DNA of 53,260 bases from Pseudomonas sp. Irchel s3h17 (GTDB taxonomy: Bacteria > Pseudomonadota > Gammaproteobacteria > Pseudomonadales > Pseudomonadaceae): the NCBI RefSeq assembly GCF_900187505.1, contig NZ_FYDL01000025.1:1-53260 (forward strand), read 5' to 3'. Numbering within the stretch: the first letter of the stretch is position 1; each line of letters begins with the position of its first letter. The position numbers were made by a program, and so were the translations under genes. The notes under the pieces are model-generated. The model ran no database searches. It was given only the letters and a program-made list of their open reading frames with translations, and had not been told where the DNA came from. Of the stretch, positions 35,592-42,292 are shown piece by piece.

Positions 35592-36371
35592 TTATTTTGT
35601 CTGATTGAGTACTTGCAGGATCGCAGCACTTTGCGCGTCTGGCGTACCGTCGAAGCGCGATGGCCGGAAGCGCATCTGGAAGGCCGCCAGCACATGCCGG
35701 GTGGCGACATCCAGCTCGCCGGTCTGCGGCGTCGTGTAGCCCAGGCGCGTCAGTTGCTCCTGAAACCAGCCGATGCTCGGCAACCGTGTCGCAAACACCG
35801 CTTGCTGACGGGCGACTGCCTGCTCGTTCGGCCAGAGCGCCACACCGGCTTCGGCCAGGCGCTTCCACGGGAACAACGGGCCCGGGTCGAGTTTGCGCAA
35901 GGGGGCGATGTCACTGTGGCCGATCACCTGGCGAGGGCTGATGCCATGACGCTTGTTGATGTCCTTGAGCAGGACGATCAGCGACTGCACCTGGGCTTCG
36001 CTGTAGGGATACCAGACGCGCCCGCTCGGCGTATCGCTGAAGCCCGGATTGACGATCTCGATGCCGATGGAGCTCGAGTTCAGCCAGGTACGCCCTTGCC
36101 ACTCGCTTTCACCGGCATGCCAGGCGCGATAGTTCTCATCCACCAGCTTGTAGATGGTCGCGTTTTTATCATCACCGACCAGGTAATGACTGCTGACCTC
36201 GCCATGGGTCAACAACGCCAGCGACTGCGCCAGCGACGCGGAGGTGTAATGCATGACGACGAACTGCACACGGTTGTCGTAATTGGCCGAAGGGTGGCTG
36301 GTATCGTAACGAGGACCACTGGCGCAACCCGCCAGGACAAGAAAGGACACGAGCAAAGTAATGAATTTCAT
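35592..36371 (-). CDS. ampDh2: AmpDh2, periplasmic N-acetylmuramoyl-L-alanine amidase lipoprotein
   Basis: A 259-aa lipoprotein (MKFITLLVSFLVLAGC, Cys16 lipidated) with an N-acetylmuramoyl-L-alanine amidase domain: zinc ligands in FVVMHYTSAS and VIGHSDIAP, catalytic Glu in SIGIEIVN, and the LDPGPLFPW element. A small peptidoglycan-binding module ends it. It cleaves peptide stems from peptidoglycan in the periplasm. The start ATG 36371 begins the signal sequence; upstream codons are not conserved. Confidence 0.92.
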   Translation of the reverse strand: MKFITLLVSFLVLAGCASGPRYDTSHPSANYDNRVQFVVMHYTSASLAQSLALLTHGEVSSHYLVGDDKNATIYKLVDENYRAWHAGESEWQGRTWLNSSSIGIEIVNPGFSDTPSGRVWYPYSEAQVQSLIVLLKDINKRHGISPRQVIGHSDIAPLRKLDPGPLFPWKRLAEAGVALWPNEQAVARQQAVFATRLPSIGWFQEQLTRLGYTTPQTGELDVATRHVLAAFQMRFRPSRFDGTPDAQSAAILQVLNQTK

Positions 36372-36473
36372 GGCAGTGACAGTACGCTGAAGACAGTAAT
36401 GCAACAGTGTAACGTACCGCCCTGTGCCTGAGCCGCTAAAAGCGCCGGATTAAATAAAATGGAACAATTGCCG

Positions 36474-38447
36474 TCAGGCTGGCTCAACGCGATTTCGTCC
36501 GGCATTTTTTGCCCGATATAGCGCCTGATCGGCTCTCTTAAGCACCAGATCGCTACGTTCTCCCGGCTTGAACGCCGTCACACCGATGGAAACCGTAATG
36601 GTCACCGGTTCGCCCTTGAAGTGAAACGGGCAGGCTCCGATGGCCGCTCGCAAGGTTTCCAGCAGGTTCACACCCGCTGCCAGCGATGTGTCGGGCACCA
36701 GCAATACAAACTCTTCGCCACCAAAGCGGGCAATGAAGTCTGAACCTCGCAGGCGCTTGCGCAGCACCGTTGCGATGATTTTCAGCACCTTGTCGCCAGC
36801 CAGGTGGCCATAGTTATCGTTGATGCGCTTGAAATGATCGAGGTCGAGCATCGCCAGCAACAAGGTCGTGTCGTGCTGTTGCCACCGGGCCACTTCATGC
36901 TCCAGGCGCTCGCTCCAGGCAGCCCGGTTCGGCAAGCCGGTGAGCGGGTCGACCAAGGCCTTCTGGCGCTGCTCTTCCAGGTGTTCGCGATAGCCCTGGG
37001 CTTCCTGCTCCATGCTCGCCACCCTTTGCGCCAAGCCTTGCAGGCGCGCTGCGACTTCCTGCTCACGCTCGTCGCGCTGCTGCTGGTGCTGGTCCAGGGT
37101 GCCGAGCAGGCCCTCGAGGTGGTTCTCCAATACGCGCTTGAGATCTTCCAGGTCTGCCGCGTCCTGCATGCTGCTGTGCAAGCCGTCGACCTGCTCACGG
37201 AGCTGCGTGTCCATCTCGCGAGCGGCCGAACGGTTGTCCGCGTGCCCGTCACTGGCCGCTTGCAGGTTGCTCTGGAAGGATTCCAGGCGCTCATTGAGTT
37301 GCTTGAGGTACACCTCGAACTCATGCTGGCCACTGTCGGTGATCGCCAGCATCAACACCGCAAGATCATCGAGGATCGGTAGCAGTTCGTACCAATTCAA
37401 CCCGTTTCTCAGCCGCACGCGCATGGCCTCGGCTTGCGGGCGGTGGCGCTCGGGCAACGACAGATCGTCCAGCAACCCCAGCAGCGTGCCTTCGATGTGC
37501 TTGGCCACCGAGCTGTAGGACGGCTCGGGCGAATCCGGGAGCGCATAAAGCGCGTCCGGTTCGTAACACTCAGGATCCATTTCGGCGTGGATGTGTGCCA
37601 TGGCTGGAGACAGGGGAAGGCTGTCGACCAATGGCGTGGTTTCGAGCTCGGGTTGCGGGGCAGGCGACGCTTCCCGCTCGTCCAGGACTGCCAGGTCCTG
37701 ATCCGCAGCCTGGATCGAATCGTGTCGAGCTTGCGGCGCCTGTTCAAACGCGGCCACTGCGAGCGCTGGCGATTCCTCGATCGGCTCAGGCCCGGACTCC
37801 ACCACGACGGCGGTCGATGCTTCCGGAGCCCGCTGCGCGATCGGCACTGTCACAGGCTCAGGCGTCATGCCAACAGCAGGCACTGGCTGGGTCGAACCGA
37901 CCGGCTGCTCTTCGACGTTCTCGTCACGCCCCCCAAACAGACGCTGCAACAACCCTGGGCGGTCAGGTTCATCAGGGCTCTCCAGCACACTGAGTGCCTG
38001 GCTCTGTAACTGACTCAGTTCACCGAGCAGCAAGGGAATCTCGCGGGCCTGGCTGACGCGCCCGTCCAATTGCTTGGCGAAGGTCTTGAGCGGTCGACTG
38101 ACCTCTCGCGGCAATGGCAAGGCCTGGAGTTGCGCGACCAGTGCGCTAAGCGCCGAGCCGATCTGATCAACCCGGGTTTCGCGCCGCTGCTCGGAATCCA
38201 GCACGGCTTTTTCCAGACGCGGCAGCAACGCAGCCAATCCGGCATCCATTTCATTGGTGCGGATGACTTCACGCATTTCCTTCATGCATTGGTCTACCGC
38301 ACGGTCGGTCCCCTCGGCAGCCAGCGTACTGCGCACCAGCCCACGACGCAGCAAGTCGAAGCGGGCATCCCAGCGACGCTCGAGTTTTTCCTGCTGTTCG
38401 ATACTTTTGAGGTACTTCTCTTTCCAGCGGTTTGCTTCGTCGCTCAT
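36474..38447 (-). CDS. dgcH: DgcH-type diguanylate cyclase with long helical N-terminus
   Basis: A 657-aa soluble protein. The C-terminal GGDEF domain has an active-site GGEEF (SDFIARFGGEEFVLL) and an inhibitory I-site RxxD (RGSD) five residues upstream, so it should make c-di-GMP and be product-inhibited. The N-terminal 480 residues are helical coiled coil with Pro/Glu-rich linkers and no membrane segment. It overlaps the next gene by four bases. The dgcH name rests on gene order next to ampDh2. Confidence 0.85.
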   Translation of the reverse strand: MSDEANRWKEKYLKSIEQQEKLERRWDARFDLLRRGLVRSTLAAEGTDRAVDQCMKEMREVIRTNEMDAGLAALLPRLEKAVLDSEQRRETRVDQIGSALSALVAQLQALPLPREVSRPLKTFAKQLDGRVSQAREIPLLLGELSQLQSQALSVLESPDEPDRPGLLQRLFGGRDENVEEQPVGSTQPVPAVGMTPEPVTVPIAQRAPEASTAVVVESGPEPIEESPALAVAAFEQAPQARHDSIQAADQDLAVLDEREASPAPQPELETTPLVDSLPLSPAMAHIHAEMDPECYEPDALYALPDSPEPSYSSVAKHIEGTLLGLLDDLSLPERHRPQAEAMRVRLRNGLNWYELLPILDDLAVLMLAITDSGQHEFEVYLKQLNERLESFQSNLQAASDGHADNRSAAREMDTQLREQVDGLHSSMQDAADLEDLKRVLENHLEGLLGTLDQHQQQRDEREQEVAARLQGLAQRVASMEQEAQGYREHLEEQRQKALVDPLTGLPNRAAWSERLEHEVARWQQHDTTLLLAMLDLDHFKRINDNYGHLAGDKVLKIIATVLRKRLRGSDFIARFGGEEFVLLVPDTSLAAGVNLLETLRAAIGACPFHFKGEPVTITVSIGVTAFKPGERSDLVLKRADQALYRAKNAGRNRVEPA

Positions 38448-39322
38448 TCAGGGGTTCCGCGAAGGGCAGGACTCAACGCGGGCAATGCATCGGCCGTGAG
38501 CGAACCCGGCAGACGAATCTCTACCGCGACCGGCAGGTGATCGGAGATGGGTTGCGCCAGCACTTCGACCCGTTCGAGCGTCAGGGTCGGACTGAGCAGA
38601 ATATGGTCCAGGCAACGCTGCGGGCGCCAGCTGGGGAATGTCGCTTCGACTTGCGGTGCAAGCAGGCCCAGGTCGCGCAAAGGCGAGCTTTGCAGCAGAT
38701 CGCTGGCATGGGTGTTCATGTCGCCCATCAGCACCTGGTGCTTGTAGCCACCGATCAACTCGCGAATGTAGGCCAGCTGCAGACTGCGAACCCGGGCACC
38801 GAGCGCCAGGTGCATCATCACGACGACCAGCGCCTCGGGCCCCTCGCCAAACCGCACGAGAATCGCACCCCGGCCCTTGGGCCCAGGCAGCGGGTGATCC
38901 TCAATCTGCCAGGGCCGCATCCGGCTGAGCACACCATTGCTGTGCTGGCCGAGACGACCCAGGTTTCGATTGAGTTGCTGATACCAGTAGGGGAAGGCGC
39001 CAAGCTGGGCCAGGTGTTCGACTTGATTGACGTAGCCGGAACGAAGGCTGCCGCCATCCGCTTCCTGCAAGGCGACCAGATCGTAGTCGCCCAGCAGGTT
39101 GCCGATCTTTTGCAGGTTGTCGGCACGCCCGGTGTGCGGCAGCAGGTGCTGCCAGCCACGGGTCAGGTAGTGCCGATAACGCTCGGTACTGATGCCCACC
39201 TGGATGTTGAAGCTCAGCAGGCGCAGACGACTGTCCGCGGGCAAGCCCGAGGGCTCCAGATGATGCTCGTTGACCTGCGGATCATGCAGGCCAACGACGC
39301 GCTCAGTACCCCAACGACGCAT
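38444..39322 (-). CDS. endonuclease/exonuclease/phosphatase-family hydrolase
   Basis: A 292-aa EEP-fold protein: LRLLSFNIQVGIS, LVALQEADGG, the His/Asp pair in MGDMNTHASDLL and the final SDHLPVAVEIRL are the conserved metal-binding and catalytic elements. The family includes nucleases and phosphodiesterases; the substrate is unknown. It lies directly upstream of dgcH in the same operon (4-base overlap) and 12 bases after dsbA. Confidence 0.88.
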   Translation of the reverse strand: MRRWGTERVVGLHDPQVNEHHLEPSGLPADSRLRLLSFNIQVGISTERYRHYLTRGWQHLLPHTGRADNLQKIGNLLGDYDLVALQEADGGSLRSGYVNQVEHLAQLGAFPYWYQQLNRNLGRLGQHSNGVLSRMRPWQIEDHPLPGPKGRGAILVRFGEGPEALVVVMMHLALGARVRSLQLAYIRELIGGYKHQVLMGDMNTHASDLLQSSPLRDLGLLAPQVEATFPSWRPQRCLDHILLSPTLTLERVEVLAQPISDHLPVAVEIRLPGSLTADALPALSPALRGTPE

Positions 39323-39334
39323 GGCGTGCGCCGC

Positions 39335-39964
39335 TTACTTAGCGGCGCGCTCCTTGGCGATCAGTTGGTCGGCCACGCTCAGCGCACCTTCAGGGCCACC
39401 GGCGGTGCCGAGGTCAAGGCGGTACTTGCCGTTGACGACCATGGTCGGTACACCGGAGATCTGATAGGCCTGGGCCTTCTTCTTGGCGTCTTCAACCTTG
39501 CCTTTGACGGCAAACGAGTTGTAGGTGCTCAGGAACTTGTCCTTGTCGACACCTTCGCCGGCCAGGAACTCAGCCATTTCTTCCGGGGTAGCGAGCTTCT
39601 TGCCATCGTGGACGGCTTCGAACACGGCCTTATGAACCTTTTGCTCCACACCCATGGCTTCCAGGGTGATGAACAGCTGGCCGTGCACGTTCCAGATACC
39701 ACCGAACATGGCCGGGATACGCACGAAGTTCACATCGGCCGGCAGTTTTTCAGCCCACGGGTTGATGGTGGGCTCGAACGCATAGCAATGCGGGCAGCCA
39801 TACCAGAACAGCTCTACCACTTCGATCTTGCCGGGCACAGCCACCGGAACGGCGCTGCTCAGTTCGACATATTGTTTACCGGCTTCAAGCGGTTCAGCAG
39901 CCTGGGCGGTGACGCCGAACAGGCTGGCAGTGACGAGTGCGGCGCTGAGAATCAGATTACGCAT
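39335..39964 (-). CDS. dsbA: DsbA, periplasmic thiol:disulfide oxidoreductase
   Basis: A 209-aa secreted thioredoxin-fold protein: signal peptide ending TAQA, the active site CPHC at 57-60 (ELFWYGCPHCYAF) and a cis-Pro region (VPTMVVNGKYRL). It oxidises cysteine pairs in envelope proteins. It lies 12 bases upstream of the EEP hydrolase gene. Its role may include the cysteines of the CSS domain encoded at 33902-35518, which is an inference. Confidence 0.95.
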   Translation of the reverse strand: MRNLILSAALVTASLFGVTAQAAEPLEAGKQYVELSSAVPVAVPGKIEVVELFWYGCPHCYAFEPTINPWAEKLPADVNFVRIPAMFGGIWNVHGQLFITLEAMGVEQKVHKAVFEAVHDGKKLATPEEMAEFLAGEGVDKDKFLSTYNSFAVKGKVEDAKKKAQAYQISGVPTMVVNGKYRLDLGTAGGPEGALSVADQLIAKERAAK

Positions 39965-40059
39965 GCTTTACTCCTGGGCAAATTGGCTCGCCTCGCGCGA
40001 CCTGCATTCTGTCAGGCCATGGCGGGCATCAGTTCTCTAGTGTAACGGCAGCGGCCACA

Positions 40060-40087
40060 AAAAAGGGCGGCCTAAGCCACCCTTTTT
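40060..40087 (-). terminator. terminator after cytochrome c4
   Basis: AAAAAGGG ... CCCTTTTT with a GGC/GCC inner stem, one C/A mismatch and a 4-base loop. It stops minus-strand transcription from cc4, so dsbA has its own promoter downstream. Confidence 0.8.
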
Positions 40088-40164
40088 ATGTTCGCATCGA
40101 AGGATTAATCGAGCGTTAACGTTGTGCGGGTTCAACCCCCCGCGTAACGCCCGCTCGACGGACC

Positions 40165-40770
40165 TTAGTGCAGGCCCTGAATGTAGCTGGACACCGCTTC
40201 GATGTCTTTGTTGCTCAGCTTGGCTGCAACGCTTTGCATGATTTTCGCGTCACCGTCGTTGGTACGGTTACCTTCACGGAAATCGGTCAGTTGCTTGGCG
40301 GTGTATTGAGCGTGCTGGCCACCCAGGTGCGGGAAAGCAGCTGCCGCGTTGCCGGCGCCGTTAGGCGAGTGGCAACCGGTGCACGATGGCATGCCCTGCT
40401 CCAGCTTGCCGCCGCGGAACAACTCTTCACCGCGAGCCACGACTTTCGGGTCTGCCGCGCCGACGCTGCCTTTCTGGCTGGCGAAGTAGGCTGAAATGTC
40501 AGCCAGGTCCTGATCGCTCAGGTTGGTCAGCAGGCCGGTCATCTCCAGAACGGTGCGCTTGCCCGACTTGATGTCGTGCAGTTGCTTGTTCAGGTAACGC
40601 TCACCCTGACCCGCCAGTTTTGGAAAGTTTGGCGCCATGCTGTTGCCATCCGGGCCATGGCAAGCACCACATACTGCGGCTTTCGCCTGACCAGCAGCAG
40701 CGTCGCCCGCAGCATGGGCGCCACCTGCGATGCCCAGGGTCAACAGCAGACTCACGACTAATTTGTTCAT
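40165..40770 (-). CDS. cc4: cytochrome c4, diheme periplasmic cytochrome
   Basis: A 201-aa secreted protein (signal peptide ending GAHA) with two CxxCH haem sites, CGACH at 34-38 and CTGCH at 130-134, each followed by a Met-containing segment for the sixth ligand. It carries electrons to terminal oxidases. It lies next to the c5-like gene and is followed by its own terminator. Confidence 0.94.
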   Translation of the reverse strand: MNKLVVSLLLTLGIAGGAHAAGDAAAGQAKAAVCGACHGPDGNSMAPNFPKLAGQGERYLNKQLHDIKSGKRTVLEMTGLLTNLSDQDLADISAYFASQKGSVGAADPKVVARGEELFRGGKLEQGMPSCTGCHSPNGAGNAAAAFPHLGGQHAQYTAKQLTDFREGNRTNDGDAKIMQSVAAKLSNKDIEAVSSYIQGLH

Positions 40771-40816
40771 CAGCTAATCCAACTACGGCTAAGGGTTAAA
40801 GAGTTATGGACCGGGA

Positions 40817-41107
40817 TCACTCGCTCATCCACTGGATGATTGCCTGGTAATCCTCGGCACTGCAGTCCATGCACAAACCACGCGGCGGCATCGCCTTGAA
40901 ACCCTGGGTCACGTGTTGCACCAGCGTCTCCATACCTTGCGCCAGTCTTGGCGCCCAAGCTTCCTGATCGCCCTTTTGAGGCGCCGTCGGGAGTTGGCCG
41001 GAATGACAGGCTCCACAAACACGGTTGTACACAGCTTCCGGATCCTGTGTAGCCTGCGCGCCATAAAGCGGCATCAAGACGCCGGCAGCTAGCAGCCATT
41101 TCGTCAT
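40817..41107 (-). CDS. c5-like monohaem cytochrome
   Basis: A 96-aa secreted cytochrome with haem site CGACH at 31-35, an Met-Pro-Pro ligand segment (FKAMPPRG) and a CMDC pair that forms the disulfide typical of c5 cytochromes. It precedes cc4 by 46 bases on the same strand. Electron transfer to oxidases is the likely role. Confidence 0.9.
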   Translation of the reverse strand: MTKWLLAAGVLMPLYGAQATQDPEAVYNRVCGACHSGQLPTAPQKGDQEAWAPRLAQGMETLVQHVTQGFKAMPPRGLCMDCSAEDYQAIIQWMSE

Positions 41108-41298
41108 AAAACGACCTTTTCAGGGTTGAGAGCGTGCTGCGTTCTTATGCGCAATCAAGGTCAATCGCTCTCGTGAACTTCATCCTACGCTGGGACAAAG
41201 CGCACACAAAATCTGCGGCATTATATACTGGCGTCACTGAAACGGAAACGACGCAGCTCTTTGCGACCATTCTCGGCACCGCCCACATCGGAAATCCC

Positions 41299-41943
41299 AT
41301 GCAACTCAAGAACCCCATCCTTGGTCTGTGCCAACAGTCCACCTTCATGCTCAGCGCTGCCAAAGTCGATCAATGCCCTGACGACGAAGGCTTTGAAGTG
41401 GCCTTCGCCGGGCGTTCCAACGCCGGCAAGTCCAGCGCGCTGAACACCCTGACCCACGCCAGCCTGGCGCGTACCTCGAAGACACCGGGTCGCACGCAGC
41501 TGTTGAACTTCTTCAAGCTAGACGAAGATCGGCGTCTGGTCGACCTGCCGGGCTACGGTTACGCGAAAGTGCCGATCCCGTTGAAGCAGCACTGGCAGCG
41601 CCACCTGGAAGCCTACCTGGGCAGCCGCGAGAGCTTGAAGGGCCTGATTCTGATGATGGACATCCGTCATCCAATGACCGACTTCGACCTGTTGATGCTC
41701 GACTGGGCTGTCGCCAGCGGCATGCCGATGCACATTCTGCTGACCAAGGCCGACAAACTGACCTACGGCGCGGCGAAGAACTCACTGCTCAAGGTTCAGG
41801 CGGAGATCCGCAAAGGCTGGGGCGAAGCCGTGACCATCCAGCTGTTCTCGGCCCCCAAGCGCCTGGGCCTGGAAGAGGCCTACACGGTATTGGCGGACTG
41901 GATGGAGCTGGCGGACAAGGGCGCTGAAGAGGCCGCCGAGTAA
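41299..41943 (+). CDS. engB: EngB (YihA), ribosome-biogenesis GTPase
   Basis: A 214-aa GTPase: G1 GRSNAGKSS (38-46), G2 TPGRTQ, G3 DLPGYG (82-87), G4 TKAD (149-152) and G5 SAPKRLG. It helps assemble the 50S ribosomal subunit. ATG 41299 begins the conserved region; the reading frame is open back to 41134 but without homology. The gene is divergent from the c5-like cytochrome and faces the ErsA-type small RNA. Confidence 0.93.
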   Translation: MQLKNPILGLCQQSTFMLSAAKVDQCPDDEGFEVAFAGRSNAGKSSALNTLTHASLARTSKTPGRTQLLNFFKLDEDRRLVDLPGYGYAKVPIPLKQHWQRHLEAYLGSRESLKGLILMMDIRHPMTDFDLLMLDWAVASGMPMHILLTKADKLTYGAAKNSLLKVQAEIRKGWGEAVTIQLFSAPKRLGLEEAYTVLADWMELADKGAEEAAE

Positions 41944-42020
41944 CCGGGAACCTCGCCGCGCGACGCTCAAGCGAGCCTGTTTTAAGGCCGCAGGAGCGAC
42001 GCGCAGGCAGTTTTCAGGCA

Positions 42021-42149
42021 AAAAAAACCCCGAACTACATATGGGGAGGGAGTAGTTCGGGGTCTAAGTTCCGGACCGCTAGGGCGGGGTCCAGATATCT
42101 GCCAACACTTAACACAACATAGGAGCATCGAAGGGCTTCACCACCCATT
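42021..42149 (-). ncRNA. ersA: ErsA small RNA (Spot 42-position RNA between engB and polA)
   Basis: On the minus strand, GAACTA (forward 42178-42183), 16 bases, and TCAGAA (42156-42161) match the AlgU/sigma-22 promoter GAACTT-N16-TCTGA. From a start near 42149 the transcript would run about 129 bases to a strong terminator: an 11-base stem CCCCGAACTAC / GTAGTTCGGGG (forward 42028-42062) and a run of eight T. The loop and the stretch before it are C/U-rich (TCCCTCCCC), suited to pairing with ribosome sites. ErsA of P. aeruginosa lies at this engB-polA position, is about 132 nt and depends on AlgU. The end points are approximate. Confidence 0.85.
42028..42062 (-). terminator. intrinsic terminator of the ErsA-type RNA
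   Basis: An 11-base perfect stem with a 13-base C/U-rich loop and T8 on the minus strand only. The forward strand has no T-run, so it ends the small RNA and not engB. Confidence 0.92.
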
Positions 42150-42155
42150 CAGTAA

Positions 42156-42183
42156 TTCTGAGTGGGGGTTCACGGTTTAGTTC
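42156..42183 (-). promoter_or_regulatory. AlgU (sigma-22)-type promoter of ersA
   Basis: GAACTA-N16-TCAGAA on the minus strand; five of six -35 bases and the core of the -10 match the sigma-22 consensus. No sigma-70 boxes of equal quality overlap it. Confidence 0.75.
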
Positions 42184-42292
42184 CGGCCAGTTTCAAAATC
42201 GATTGGAATAAACCAAGATTTTTTCGAGCTAACAGCCCTTCGCCTGCGATGGCCGCGACACTATGCCGCGGCCAATGGCGCCTCAAAACGGC

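Noticed and set aside
38432..40045. Long forward frame across the EEP hydrolase and dsbA region
   Set aside because: It is the antisense shadow of two well-identified genes (EEP hydrolase and dsbA).
42028..42062. Terminator of engB on the forward strand
   Set aside because: The T-run exists only on the minus strand, so the stem ends the small RNA.
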